Shown here in pieces: positions 1 to 8,659 of a DNA stretch of 39,854 nucleotides. The notes below the pieces were generated by a model that was given only the letters and a program-made list of their open reading frames with translations, did not search any database and was not told the origin of the DNA. The translations under genes were made by a program, and so were the position numbers. Numbering within the stretch: position 1 is the first letter of the stretch; the number at the start of each line of letters is the position of its first letter. Source of the DNA: an uncultured Pseudomonadota bacterium (GTDB lineage Bacteria > Desulfobacterota > Desulfobulbia > Desulfobulbales > Desulfurivibrionaceae); NCBI GenBank assembly GCA_937868185.1, contig CALMMG010000009.1:1-39854 (forward strand), in the 5' to 3' direction.

Positions 1-1875
1 CTGCCGATCATGTGGTCGGGCCGGAATTTTTATCTGCTCGGTTTTCCTGCTCTCTGGCGTGGGGCGCCCAACATGGATTCCCTCATCGCCATCGGTACCG
101 GCGCTGCTTTTGTCTACAGCACCTGGAACCTGATCGAAATCGGGTTGGGTATCGAAGTCATGGCCAGGGTCATGGATCTGTATTTCGAATCGGCCGGTGT
201 GCTGATCGCCCTGGTTTCCCTAGGCAAGTATCTGGAGACGCGCTCCAAGGTGCGCACCTCGGACGCCATCCGCCAGCTCATGGCGCTGACCCCGGAGGAG
301 GCCACCCTGCTGTTGTCTGGGCCTGGGTCTGGAATTGAAGAGCAGAAAAAGATTCCCGTGGCGGAGATCGAGGTGGGGGATGTTTTGTTGGTCAGACCGG
401 GTGAGCGTATTCCGGTGGACGGCTCGGTGGTCAAGGGCCGCTCCAGTGTGGACGAATCCATGCTCACCGGTGAATCCTTGCCGGTTTCCAAGGAGATCGG
501 GGACTCGGTGGTGGGCGCCACTCTGAACAAAAATGGGCTGTTGCAGATGCGGGCCGAGAAGGTGGGGCAGGACACGGTGCTTGCCCGGATCATCATCATG
601 GTCCGCGAGGCCCAAGGCTCCAAGGCGCCTATCGCCAATCTGGCGGACCGCATCAGCCTCTATTTCGTGCCCACTGTTATCATCCTGGCCATTCTCGCCG
701 GATTGTCCTGGTATTTCATTGGCCAAGCCGAATTTCCTTTTGCCCTGCGGATATTTATCGCCGTGCTGGTTATTGCCTGTCCTTGCGCCATGGGACTGGC
801 AACCCCGACCTCGATCATGGTCGGCACCGGGCGTGGAGCCCAGCTGGGGGTGCTGATAAAAAGCGGCGAGGCTCTAGAGATGGCGCAGAAGATTGACGCC
901 ATCGTTTTTGACAAGACCGGTACTCTGACCTATGGCCGCCCGGAATTGACCGATATACAGGCGGTGGCACCCGGGATGGATGCCGACCAAATCCTCTCCC
1001 TGGTGGCGAGCGCCGAGAGCGGCTCGGAGCATCCCCTCGCCGAGGCCATTGTCAATGCAGCCAGGGAAAAGGGGTTGACCCTGGCAGAGCCTTTGCATTT
1101 TGAGGCGATTCCTGGTCGGGGTATCCGGGCCATGGTGCGGGGTGAGAAGGTGCTGCTCGGCAACCGGGAGTTCTTGGCTGAGCAGGAGGTCACGGGAATG
1201 GGAGCGGCGGTTGATCAAATCGCTCATGGTTTTTCCGGGGATGGTAAGACCGCGCTTTATTGTGCGGCGGATGGCAGGCTTATCGCGCTTCTGGCCATTG
1301 CCGATCGGCTTAAAGACGAGGTGCCCGCGACCATTAACGCCCTGGAAAGAATGGGGATCAAGATCTTCATGCTCACGGGTGATAATGAGGTTACGGCCAG
1401 GGCCATCGCTGCCCAGGCTGGAATCAGCGAGGTGTTTGCCCAGGTGTTGCCGGACCAGAAGGTGGAAAAGGTGGCGGCCTTGCAGGCAGAGGGGTTCCGG
1501 GTTGCCATGGTGGGTGACGGCATCAACGATGCCCCGGCCTTGGCTAAGGCCGATGTTGGTATTGCCATGGGGACCGGCATTGATGTAGCCATTGAGTCCG
1601 GGGATATCGTGTTGATGAAGGGCCATCTCTCCGGCCTGCTTGCTGCGTTTGCCTTGAGCCGCGCCACTATGCGCAATATCAAGCAGAATCTTTTCTGGGC
1701 TTTTATTTACAACATCATCGGCATTCCGGTGGCAGCTGGGGTCCTGCATCTTTTTGGCGGGCCGACATTAAACCCGATGATCGCAGGGGGGGCCATGGCC
1801 ATGAGTTCTGTTTCCGTGGTCTCCAATGCCCTGCGGTTGAGGTTTTTTACCTCTCCGGGGAGCAATAGGATCTAG
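1..1875 (+). CDS. copA: Heavy-metal (copper-type) P1B ATPase, 5'-truncated by the window edge
   Basis: This inner-membrane ATP-driven pump most likely exports Cu(I). The reading frame is open at base 1, so the N-terminal metal-binding domain and first helices lie outside the window; 624 residues are visible. Visible landmarks in order are an [13 protein letters not shown] membrane segment, the actuator loop TGES, the metal-site helix motif [10 protein letters not shown] (Cys codons near 778-786), the phosphorylation motif DKTGTLT (Asp at 910-912), the SEHPLAEA nucleotide-binding His-Pro motif, TGDN, and the hinge [10 protein letters not shown]. The tail [14 protein letters not shown] is typical of copper ATPases. 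CPC plus the SEHPLA loop places it in the P1B-1 (Cu+/Ag+) group from family knowledge; the exact metal is inferred. No metal chaperone or regulator lies downstream. Confidence 0.93.
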   Translation: MPIMWSGRNFYLLGFPALWRGAPNMDSLIAIGTGAAFVYSTWNLIEIGLGIEVMARVMDLYFESAGVLIALVSLGKYLETRSKVRTSDAIRQLMALTPEEATLLLSGPGSGIEEQKKIPVAEIEVGDVLLVRPGERIPVDGSVVKGRSSVDESMLTGESLPVSKEIGDSVVGATLNKNGLLQMRAEKVGQDTVLARIIIMVREAQGSKAPIANLADRISLYFVPTVIILAILAGLSWYFIGQAEFPFALRIFIAVLVIACPCAMGLATPTSIMVGTGRGAQLGVLIKSGEALEMAQKIDAIVFDKTGTLTYGRPELTDIQAVAPGMDADQILSLVASAESGSEHPLAEAIVNAAREKGLTLAEPLHFEAIPGRGIRAMVRGEKVLLGNREFLAEQEVTGMGAAVDQIAHGFSGDGKTALYCAADGRLIALLAIADRLKDEVPATINALERMGIKIFMLTGDNEVTARAIAAQAGISEVFAQVLPDQKVEKVAALQAEGFRVAMVGDGINDAPALAKADVGIAMGTGIDVAIESGDIVLMKGHLSGLLAAFALSRATMRNIKQNLFWAFIYNIIGIPVAAGVLHLFGGPTLNPMIAGGAMAMSSVSVVSNALRLRFFTSPGSNRI

Positions 1876-1915
1876 TCACCATCGGTTTAAAATATGGAGC
1901 AATAACAGCATCGTC

Positions 1916-1950
1916 TTGACAATTTTTAGAAACCTAGCGTAGATGATAAT
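1916..1950 (+). promoter_or_regulatory. Possible sigma-70 promoter for the LysM gene
   Basis: A perfect TTGACA lies at 1916-1921. The best-spaced -10 (TAGATG, 1940-1945) is poor, and the good GATAAT at 1945-1950 is too far away (23 bp). The gene it would serve starts at 2017 with a clear AAGGAG ribosome site. It is listed as tentative. Confidence 0.33.
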
Positions 1951-2016
1951 ACTGGCTTTGGAGTTTGTGGCCGGAACTATCATTATTTATCGTGTCCGGT
2001 TCGAAAGGAGAATTTC

Positions 2017-3075
2017 ATGAAAAAAGTTATTGTAACTGCGGTGATTATCGTCTCTGCCTGCGGAGTCTTTGGCGGCAGGGAAATTTGGGCGGGAAATATA
2101 AACAAGCATGCGGTACAAAAAGGGGACACTCTCTGGGACTTGAGCGGCGGGTATCTCAATAATCCATTGCTCTGGCCGAAAATCTGGAAGCTGAATCCTG
2201 GAATTGCAAACCCCAACCTGATCTTGCCAGGGCAGATAGTCAAGATCCCCAGCATGGCTCAGGCTCCGGCCAGGGAAGTGATTTCAGAGAGAGTTGCTCC
2301 GGTGGAGTCGGGTTCTTCACCCCTTGCCAGGGCAGGAATGGCTTCGTCTGCCGAACCGCTTCCTCTTATCATGGTGAAAAAAGATCTGCCCCGGACCGGT
2401 GAACAGGCTAAGAAGCCTCAGTTAACCGATCCAGCCCAATATTATGACCGGGGGATCGGTATGGTCACTAACGATATCCCCAATGGCGGTCGGATACTCC
2501 GTACCGTACGGGGCTGGCAGGGCGGGGCTCTCGGCGAGACCATCCTGATCTCTGCCCCAGGCGCGCAGGTTGGTCAGCAGTTCGGCGTATACCGGGATAT
2601 GGGCAAGGTCGAGTCCTTGGGGTATTTTAGCGCAAGTCTCGGCCACCTGCTGGCGGACATTGCCATTGTCGAGGTTGTCTCCTCGGATGCCTCTAAGCAG
2701 CAGGCTATTATCCGGCGCGCTTATGCCGAAGTGAGAACCGATGATGTTCTGGGACCGCTTCCGGAGCGACCCACAGTTTCCGCGCGCTCCTCCCAGGCAG
2801 CAGGGGCGGCCACGGTCAACGGCTCGGTGGTTGCGTTTCATATGATGCGTCAGCTTGCAGGCCCTGATGATATTGTCTATCTGAATATTGGTGCGAACCA
2901 GGGGCTTGCGACTGGGGATCTGTTGTCGGTGGTGGGCGCGGATCAAACCGAGGGCAGAAATTCTGGTGAAATCATGATTCTGAGGGTTTCGGCAACCACT
3001 GCCGCAGCGGTGGTAACGCAACGGAGCGGTCATGAGGTGCGCCGAGGGGATGTGGTCGGCCCGCCGGTTTTGTAG
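2017..3075 (+). CDS. Secreted LysM-domain protein
   Basis: This is a probable periplasmic or cell-wall-associated protein that binds peptidoglycan. A Sec signal peptide (residues 1-25, MKK then a hydrophobic core ending near IWA) is followed by one LysM domain (about 30-77, VQKGDTLWDLSGGYL through LILPGQIVKIP). The remaining 270 residues match no domain I recognise. LysM proteins of this layout (signal, N-terminal LysM, long Gly/Ala-rich C-terminal region) are common in delta-type bacteria and usually have no assigned role. The start is supported by GAAAGGAGAATTTC just before the ATG. No catalytic domain is visible, so an enzymatic role is not claimed. The gene stands alone, with 105 bases before the next. 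Confidence 0.85.
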   Translation: MKKVIVTAVIIVSACGVFGGREIWAGNINKHAVQKGDTLWDLSGGYLNNPLLWPKIWKLNPGIANPNLILPGQIVKIPSMAQAPAREVISERVAPVESGSSPLARAGMASSAEPLPLIMVKKDLPRTGEQAKKPQLTDPAQYYDRGIGMVTNDIPNGGRILRTVRGWQGGALGETILISAPGAQVGQQFGVYRDMGKVESLGYFSASLGHLLADIAIVEVVSSDASKQQAIIRRAYAEVRTDDVLGPLPERPTVSARSSQAAGAATVNGSVVAFHMMRQLAGPDDIVYLNIGANQGLATGDLLSVVGADQTEGRNSGEIMILRVSATTAAAVVTQRSGHEVRRGDVVGPPVL

Positions 3076-3180
3076 AATCTTCCGCTTTACTTCGTGCCCT
3101 TTCGGAAGGTAAGGAGGGAGCTTGTTAGTAGGGAAGGGCGCTGTTCGGCAGTCTGAATTTCCCATAGAAGGCGATGCTCC

Positions 3181-4062
3181 ATGGATGCCGCGAAAGAACC
3201 AAATGTTTCTCTATCCGGGTTGCTGGAACTCGTTGAGACATCGAGTATTGCCTCCATCAAAGGAACGGTGAGCAGAATCTTGGCTCTTATCAGCGATCCT
3301 GCCGCCAGTTCCTCTGAGCTTATCCAGCTTATAGAGCTGGACCCACCGCTGGCGGCAAAAATTTTTCGAGTTGCCAACTCATCATACTACGCCACCTCCA
3401 AAACCATCAGTGATATCCATCAGGCTCTGATCTGGTTAGGGTTTGATACGCTCAAGGAAATTGTCCTCACCCAGAAGATGAGTGGACTTTACCATGGTGG
3501 TACCCCTGTCTGTGGCTATTCTCGGCTTCAGTTATGGCGGCACAGTCTTGCGGTTGCTCTTCTTGCTAAGACTATTTATCGACGTGAATTCGGCGAGAAG
3601 GGGAACAATGCCTATGCTGCCGGCTTGATGCACGACATCGGGGTTATTGTCGAAGATCAGCTTCTGCATCAGGAATTTCTGCAGTTGGTGCAGAGTATTG
3701 AGGACACGCCCCAGTCCCTGTCCGATGGCGAGATATCCCTTTTTGGCTATGACCATTGCTTGGTTGGCAAAGCCTTGGGCGAGCATTGGAATTTTCCTAA
3801 TGAACTCACAGAAGGCATAGGTTTTCATCATAATCCCGAGGGTGCCAGCGAGGAACACCGCCTGTTTGTCAAAACAATCTTTATCGCCGATTATCTCATG
3901 TTTGAGCAGGGTTATGGCTATGTTGCTATGCCGCTTCCCGATCGGGAGATTCTCCTGCAGTACGTCAGGGATCTTGGTCTGCAGTGGTATGCTTTGCGTG
4001 CCATCGTTGAACTGGTCCGAGAAGATCTGGGGAAAATCGAGCAGAAAGGATTGATTGCATGA
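3181..4062 (+). CDS. HDOD domain signalling protein
   Basis: A cytoplasmic HDOD protein of 293 residues. HDOD domains are divergent HD-type folds that act as regulatory or scaffold modules, often without phosphohydrolase activity. Typical family segments are visible: an N-terminal helical part (SSSELIQLIELDPPLAAKIFRVANSSYY), the IHQALIWLGFDTLKEIVL helix, and a remnant HD signature GLMHDIGV near residue 148 with a later GFHHNPEG. The whole length is HDOD-like and no output domain is fused. The stop codon overlaps the next start (ATGA at 4059-4062), so it is almost certainly co-translated with the coiled-coil/Cys-motif protein downstream. That suggests the two work in one signalling step. The ribosome site is weak (GAAGGCG). 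Confidence 0.88.
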   Translation: MDAAKEPNVSLSGLLELVETSSIASIKGTVSRILALISDPAASSSELIQLIELDPPLAAKIFRVANSSYYATSKTISDIHQALIWLGFDTLKEIVLTQKMSGLYHGGTPVCGYSRLQLWRHSLAVALLAKTIYRREFGEKGNNAYAAGLMHDIGVIVEDQLLHQEFLQLVQSIEDTPQSLSDGEISLFGYDHCLVGKALGEHWNFPNELTEGIGFHHNPEGASEEHRLFVKTIFIADYLMFEQGYGYVAMPLPDREILLQYVRDLGLQWYALRAIVELVREDLGKIEQKGLIA

Positions 4063-4532
4063 GTAACAGCGATCAAGAGCTTAGGCAGCGAATCCATGAG
4101 CTTGAAACACAGGTGCGTCATCTTAACAACGAACTCCGTCTGACCAAGGAAGAGTATGAGGATGCTTCTTCTAAGTATCTGGATATTTATTGCAATCTGG
4201 ACAAGAAGATCAGTGAGCGGACCAGCGAGCTTGATGCTGCCAACCGGAAGCTTGTTCAGGAAATTGAAGAACGTAAACGGACAGAGGTAGAGAAAGAGCA
4301 ACTCATTACCCAGTTGCAAAAGGCTATGCAGGATGTAAAGGTCTTGAGTGGTTTTTTGCCTATCTGCGCTTCATGCAAAAAAATTCGGGATGATAGCGGT
4401 TATTGGCGGCAGATAGAGGAATATATCAGTAAGCATTCCACTGCCCTGTTCAGCCATGGCATCTGTCCCGACTGCTGCAAAAAACTGTATCCGGAGTTCC
4501 ACGAAGAGTTGCAGCGGCGCACGAAGGAATGA
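4059..4532 (+). CDS. Coiled-coil protein with C-terminal PICASCKKIRDD cysteine motif
   Basis: This is a small soluble protein of 157 residues. Residues 3-95 are a charged heptad-like coiled coil. A compact tail (about 101-147) begins PICASCKKIRDDSGYW and ends SHGICPDCCKKLYPEF. Cys103, Cys106, Cys136 and Cys139/140 form two C-x2-C pairs that could bind zinc or another metal. From memory, this tail is common at the C-termini of response regulators and PAS proteins in delta-type bacteria, where its role is unknown. Here it stands without a receiver domain. The start overlaps the HDOD stop by 4 bases, so translational coupling is likely. A role as an adaptor for the HDOD protein is inferred from this overlap only. 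Confidence 0.8.
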   Translation: MSNSDQELRQRIHELETQVRHLNNELRLTKEEYEDASSKYLDIYCNLDKKISERTSELDAANRKLVQEIEERKRTEVEKEQLITQLQKAMQDVKVLSGFLPICASCKKIRDDSGYWRQIEEYISKHSTALFSHGICPDCCKKLYPEFHEELQRRTKE

Positions 4533-4605
4533 CAGGGTATACCGCAGTCTGGGATGTCTGTCCCGTTTGAGTTCGTGCCGGAGGGGCAGTGCTGTAAAGC
4601 TGGGA

Positions 4606-5823
4606 TCAGCGGTTGTCCATTCTTAGCCTGCCCACCGCATCCCAGATCCGGTGGGCGGTTTCTTCCTTGCTGAGAAGCGGCATCTCTTCCTGTCCGCCAT
4701 TGCGGTCTAGAAGAGTGACTCTGTTGGTGTTGGCACCAAAACCGGTTTCTGTTCCCCCAATATCGTTGACCACGATCAGGTCAAGATTTTTCTCCTTGAG
4801 TTTTCTGGCCCCTTCCTTGAGATGATTCCGACTTTCCGCAGCAAAGCCGATGAGCAGAGGGTAATTTGCAGATTTACGCCTGCGTTCCCCCAGCTCCTTG
4901 AGGATGTCCGGGTTGGCGACCAGCGGCAGGGATAGTGTGGCCTGTCCTTTTTTTACTTTATGGAGTTGGGGCTCGGCGGGTCGGTAGTCGGAAACAGCCG
5001 CAGCCTTGACGACAATGGTGGCCGCATCGAAACACTCTGTTACCTGCGCCTGCATTTCGGTGGCGGAGGTGACTTGGATGCGCCGGACTCCAGGCGGGGC
5101 GGCCAGGGCGGTTGGTCCGCTGATCAGGGTGACCGTTGCGCCGCGTTGTCTGGCCGTGGCGGCCAGGGCATACCCCATTTTGCCGGTGGAGGGGTTGCTT
5201 AAGAACCGAACCGGATCGAAGGATTCCCTGGTGGGACCTGCAGTAATGAGCACATGTTCGTCGGCAAGATTCTGGGGGGCAAAGGTCGTGAGGATGGCCT
5301 GACGGGCATTTTCCCACTCTGTCAGGCGGCCTGGGCCTTCTTCCCCGCAGGCCATCTCCCCGCAAGCGGGTTCAAGAACCCTATACCCGTAAGATTTGAT
5401 GGTGGCAAGGTTTGCCTGGGTGGCTGGATGCTGAAACATAACGCTGTTCATGGCCGGACAAACCAGGATTGGCCCGGATGAGGCCAGGGCGATGGTGGCG
5501 AGCAGATTGTCTGCTAGGCCATGGGCCAGGCGGGCGATGGTCTGGGCCGAGGCCGGAGCAATGACCAGCAGATCGTGGTCCCTAGCCAGGCTGATGTGGG
5601 GAATGGTTTCCGGCGCTTCGGCGGAGAACATGCCGGTATGCACCGGATTGCCGGAAAGGGCTGCCATGGTCAGGGGGCTGATGAACCGGCAGGCGGCCTC
5701 GGTCATAACCACGGTAACTTGGCCGCCTTCCCGGCGCAAGGCTCGAACCCAGTCCGCTACCTTATAAGCAGCGATGCTTCCGGTAATCCCGAGAAGAATT
5801 TTTTTATCGGTTAAAAAAGACAT
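4606..5823 (-). CDS. coaBC: Bifunctional phosphopantothenoylcysteine decarboxylase / phosphopantothenate-cysteine ligase
   Basis: This cytoplasmic enzyme carries out two consecutive coenzyme A biosynthesis steps: CTP-dependent joining of cysteine to 4'-phosphopantothenate (CoaB) and FMN-dependent decarboxylation (CoaC). The CoaC half (1-185) shows the flavin loop GITGSIAAYK, the catalytic His of PHISLA (near residue 76), the PAMNSVMFQ loop and the active-site Cys region ACGEEGPGRL (Cys near 159). The CoaB half shows ITAGPTRESFDPVRFLSN, STGKMGYALA, KKGQATLSL and LIGFAAES. At 405 residues the length is normal. The frame stays open upstream into the lipoprotein gene, but the homologous N-terminus MSFLTDKKILLGITGS fixes the start at 5823, 22 bases after the lipoprotein stop. 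Confidence 0.96.
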   Translation of the reverse strand: MSFLTDKKILLGITGSIAAYKVADWVRALRREGGQVTVVMTEAACRFISPLTMAALSGNPVHTGMFSAEAPETIPHISLARDHDLLVIAPASAQTIARLAHGLADNLLATIALASSGPILVCPAMNSVMFQHPATQANLATIKSYGYRVLEPACGEMACGEEGPGRLTEWENARQAILTTFAPQNLADEHVLITAGPTRESFDPVRFLSNPSTGKMGYALAATARQRGATVTLISGPTALAAPPGVRRIQVTSATEMQAQVTECFDAATIVVKAAAVSDYRPAEPQLHKVKKGQATLSLPLVANPDILKELGERRRKSANYPLLIGFAAESRNHLKEGARKLKEKNLDLIVVNDIGGTETGFGANTNRVTLLDRNGGQEEMPLLSKEETAHRIWDAVGRLRMDNR

Positions 5824-5845
5824 GGATTTTGCGTCGTCTGAATTC

Positions 5846-6388
5846 TTACATTCCAGAGCCAAAGGGGTTGTTTGTTTTGGAGCCATCTGCGCGTCCTGCG
5901 GAGGTGTCCGACGTAACATAAATGGCAAGCTCTGTCCGCATGAGCAGTTTGTCCTCGGAGAGAACAATGGTGCAGGTCTTGTTCGGTTTGGTGAAGGCCA
6001 GTAAGACATTTTTGTATTTGGTTGAGCCTGCGAGCTTCCAGCCATTCTTGGGCATATTGTTGCTGAAGAAATCGGCGCTGGAGGAGATGTCCACCCGGCC
6101 GGTGTATTGTAGCACTCCGCCCGCAAAGGAGTCGGTCCGGACGATCATGCTTTTTTCCCGGTCCCAGCTAAACTCGTTGGGGATCAGGATGTCGGGGAAT
6201 TCATTGGCGCGATAAGGCTGTTCTGCTGCGGATGCCGCAGAGGAGGCGAAGGGGTCCGAGGAAGCCGCTGCTTGGTCGGTATTGCTGCCCATGCCCAGTT
6301 CGGCACAGCCGCTGAGGGCGACAAGACTGGTGATTGCAAAAAAAGTTGATAAGAATACGATGCGGAACGGTTTGCGTGGCGTTGTCAT
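5846..6388 (-). CDS. Predicted lipoprotein of unknown function
   Basis: A 180-residue exported lipoprotein. A lipoprotein signal peptide ends in the lipobox ALSGC (Cys28), followed by a low-complexity Ser/Ala linker (about 35-60). A compact globular domain (about 62-160) follows, with a FDPD-like start (EFPDILIPNEFSW), a FSNNMPKNGWKLAGS segment and a KTCTIVLSE strand. The domain looks like small alpha/beta envelope modules found in delta-type genomes, but I cannot name the family. The ATG at 6388 follows AGGAGGTTCTCC, a strong ribosome site, so the upstream in-frame extension is not used. It lies between nitroreductase and coaBC in one transcription direction, so it is probably co-transcribed with them without an obvious functional link. 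Confidence 0.82.
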   Translation of the reverse strand: MTTPRKPFRIVFLSTFFAITSLVALSGCAELGMGSNTDQAAASSDPFASSAASAAEQPYRANEFPDILIPNEFSWDREKSMIVRTDSFAGGVLQYTGRVDISSSADFFSNNMPKNGWKLAGSTKYKNVLLAFTKPNKTCTIVLSEDKLLMRTELAIYVTSDTSAGRADGSKTNNPFGSGM

Positions 6389-6426
6389 GGAGAACCTCCT
6401 GGGTAATGGTATGCAGTACAATACGG

Positions 6427-6936
6427 TTATAACTCTTTGACGATGAATTCTGCCAATGGTTTTCTGAGTGATTGCTGGTCGCGTCGGCTTGGGTGGCCGA
6501 TGGCGATGACTGCCATCAACTGCAGGTTTTCGCTCATTCCTAAAATCTGGCCGACTTTCTCCTGGTTTTTCAGAATCTGTCCGAGCCAGACAGCCCCAAG
6601 ACCAAGGGCCTCGGCGGCCAGCAGCATGTTCTGGATACAGGCCCCGGCTGATTGTGTATCTTTAAACTTATCATATATGGCCTCCTGGTCAAGATATACG
6701 GCGATCAGGGCAGGGGCGGCAAGGATAATATGGCCGTAGTGGGTCTGTTCAGCGAGCTGGGTGCGGGTTGTTGCATTCGTGACAATGGCAAACCGCCAGG
6801 GCTGATTGTTCAGGCCGGAAGGTGCCCAGATCCCGGCTTGGACAATGTCGTGGAGCGTTGCGGTGTCCACCGCCTGATCGGTGAAATCACGGATACTGCG
6901 GCGCTGTTCGATGGCCAGAAGAATTGGTGAAGACAT
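6427..6936 (-). CDS. Nitroreductase family protein
   Basis: A compact FMN-dependent NAD(P)H oxidoreductase of about 169 residues. It shows the family hallmarks: an N-terminal FMN-phosphate-binding segment (AIEQRRSIRDFTDQ), APSGLNNQPWRF, a central QNMLLAAEALGLGAVWLG helix and a C-terminal AVIAIGHPSR strand. Substrates cannot be told from sequence; relatives reduce nitroaromatics, quinones or flavins. The ATG at 6936 gives the usual N-terminus. An upstream GTG at 6993 would add 19 residues with no family match, and neither start has a clear ribosome site. It is the first gene of a probable operon with the lipoprotein and coaBC, behind a near-consensus promoter at 7011-7040. Confidence 0.9.
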   Translation of the reverse strand: MSSPILLAIEQRRSIRDFTDQAVDTATLHDIVQAGIWAPSGLNNQPWRFAIVTNATTRTQLAEQTHYGHIILAAPALIAVYLDQEAIYDKFKDTQSAGACIQNMLLAAEALGLGAVWLGQILKNQEKVGQILGMSENLQLMAVIAIGHPSRRDQQSLRKPLAEFIVKEL

Positions 6937-7010
6937 GGGGCTGAGAGCAGGTCGCGTTGTAATGAATATCGACGATATAATTGTTCGGAACACCGTGAAA
7001 TTTCAAGAAA

Positions 7011-7040
7011 ATTATAGCCGGTTGGGCAATGGTTTGTCAA
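7011..7040 (-). promoter_or_regulatory. Near-consensus sigma-70 promoter for nitroreductase-lipoprotein-coaBC
   Basis: Read on the minus strand, TTGACA (7035-7040) and TATAAT (7011-7016) are separated by 18 bp. Both hexamers are perfect. Transcription would begin near 7004, about 68 bases before the nitroreductase ATG. The promoter lies in the divergent gap shared with the TatD gene. Confidence 0.75.
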
Positions 7041-7113
7041 ACGGTTTCCGTTGCGCGGGTCATGTTGCGCAAGAAATAAAAAACTGTTAGAACCTGCGGC
7101 CAGGGAGGCTTGC

Positions 7114-7944
7114 ATGGAACAAATAACAAAAAAAACTGAAATCCCCTTGCCGGTTCTTGGCAACGGAACGGTGCTGGTCGACACCCATTGTCATCTTGAT
7201 ATGTCGACCTATGAGGCGGATTATGATGCGGTGCTGGCTCAGGCCTTGGCGGCGGGGGTCACCCGGATCGTCAGCGTGGGTATCGATCTGGCAAGCTCGC
7301 GCAGCGCCATTGGTCTGGCCGACCAGCACGAAGGTATCTATGCCACGGTGGGGGTTCATCCCCATAATGTCGCGGAACTCACTGAGGCTGATTATGAAGC
7401 ATTGCGGATCTTGTGCCGTCAGCCAAAGGTGGTGGCTTACGGCGAGATTGGCCTTGATTATGTGAAAAACTACACCCCGGTTGCCTTGCAGAAGGAGCAT
7501 TTTGCCAGGCAAGTCGCTCTGGCCAGAGAATTGGAATTGCCCCTCGTGGTTCATGACCGCGAGGCCCATGACGATATCATGGAAATCCTTGAATCAGCCG
7601 GCTCTTTTCCTGCCGGCGGGGTGATGCACTGTTTTTCCGGGGATGTTGTTTTGGCACGACGGGTGTTGGCCTTGGGCTTTCATATCTCCATCCCAGGGGT
7701 TGTGACCTTTGCCAAGGCTGAGATGCTCCAGGAAACGGTGCGCGAGATTCCCCTCGGGGCGTTGGTTCTTGAGACGGACGGGCCATTTCTTGCCCCGGTG
7801 CCCCAGCGCGGGAAACGCAACGAGCCCCGTTTGCTCCTTTTTACCGCCCAGAAAGTGGCGGAACTGAAAGGACTTTCTCTTGATGAAGTGGCCAGGCAGA
7901 CCACCATGAATGCCGTGCAGCTTTTCGGCCTTGAAGAACGGTAA
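7114..7944 (+). CDS. tatD: TatD family metal-dependent deoxyribonuclease/hydrolase
   Basis: A cytoplasmic TIM-barrel metallohydrolase of 276 residues. TatD proteins are 3'-5' nucleases linked to DNA repair and oxidative stress tolerance. Visible metal ligands and signatures are DTHCHLD (His25, His27), VGVHPHN, YGEIGLDY (Glu ligand), LPLVVHDREAHDD, MHCFSGD and ETDGPFLAP (Asp ligand). All expected residues are present. The start at 7114 is supported by CAGGGAGGCTTGC; 21 upstream in-frame codons lack similarity. A 22-residue N-terminal extension precedes the usual VLVDTHCHL start of the family. The PLP-homeostasis gene begins one base after its stop, so the two form an operon. Confidence 0.94.
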   Translation: MEQITKKTEIPLPVLGNGTVLVDTHCHLDMSTYEADYDAVLAQALAAGVTRIVSVGIDLASSRSAIGLADQHEGIYATVGVHPHNVAELTEADYEALRILCRQPKVVAYGEIGLDYVKNYTPVALQKEHFARQVALARELELPLVVHDREAHDDIMEILESAGSFPAGGVMHCFSGDVVLARRVLALGFHISIPGVVTFAKAEMLQETVREIPLGALVLETDGPFLAPVPQRGKRNEPRLLLFTAQKVAELKGLSLDEVARQTTMNAVQLFGLEER

Positions 7945-7945
7945 A

Positions 7946-8638
7946 ATGATGGGAACGATCGCTGAAAACATTGACTCAATCCGGCACCGAATTCGGATTG
8001 CAGCAGAGCGGGCCGGGCGCGATCCGCGTTCGGTGCGGTTGGTGGCAGTCAGCAAGCACCAACCGCTTGAGGCAATCCGGCAGGCGATGGCTGTCGGGCA
8101 GGTGGTTTTTGGCGAGAACTATCTCCAGGAGGCTTCGGACAAAATCGCGGTACTTGGCCAGGGGGTTGTCTGGCATTGTATCGGGCATCTACAGAGCAAC
8201 AAAGCCCGGCTCGCGGCGGAGATTTTTGATTGCATAGAAACCCTCGACCGGCTCAAGCTTGCCAAGGCTCTGGAAAGCAGGCTCGTCGAGCTGGGCAAGA
8301 TTATGCCGGTTCTGGTGCAGGTCAACGTGGGCGGGGAGGCGCAGAAGGCTGGGGTTTCCCCCAAGGAAGCCGGGCAGCTGTGTCATGAGCTGCAACAATT
8401 TCCGCATTTGATTCTGCAAGGACTTATGACCATGCCGCCTTTTGTCGAGAATCCGGAGGAAAGCCGGGGCTGTTTCCGGCAGCTTCGTCTGCTGGGCGAA
8501 GATCTTGCCGCCCAAGGGTTCCTCGGCCAGCGTGGGTCGGTGGAACTTTCCATGGGCATGTCGGGAGATTTTGAAGTGGCCATCGAAGAAGGCGCCACCC
8601 TGGTCCGGGTGGGCACCGCATTGTTCGGGGAGAGGTAA
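7946..8638 (+). CDS. YggS/PROSC family pyridoxal phosphate homeostasis protein
   Basis: A soluble PLP-binding protein of 230 residues with an alanine-racemase-like barrel and no known catalytic activity. The family keeps free PLP and amino/keto-acid pools balanced. Visible landmarks are the PLP-lysine in LVAVSKHQP (Lys37), GENYLQEASDK, WHCIGHLQSNKAR, VNVGGEAQKAGV, GLMTMPP and the phosphate-binding SMGMSGDFEVAIEEGATLVRVG tail split over two elements. The start is one of two adjacent ATGs (7946 or 7949), one base after the tatD stop. GAAGAACGG serves as a modest ribosome site. The gene converges with the SYLF lipoprotein gene; no terminator is evident in the 21 bases between them. Confidence 0.93.
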   Translation: MMGTIAENIDSIRHRIRIAAERAGRDPRSVRLVAVSKHQPLEAIRQAMAVGQVVFGENYLQEASDKIAVLGQGVVWHCIGHLQSNKARLAAEIFDCIETLDRLKLAKALESRLVELGKIMPVLVQVNVGGEAQKAGVSPKEAGQLCHELQQFPHLILQGLMTMPPFVENPEESRGCFRQLRLLGEDLAAQGFLGQRGSVELSMGMSGDFEVAIEEGATLVRVGTALFGER

Positions 8639-8659
8639 TCCGCCCAACCTACTTCGTAT

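Noticed and set aside
5824-6126. N-terminal extension of CoaBC by 101 codons
   Set aside because: It overlaps the lipoprotein gene and lacks similarity to CoaC, which normally begins just before the flavin loop at the chosen start.
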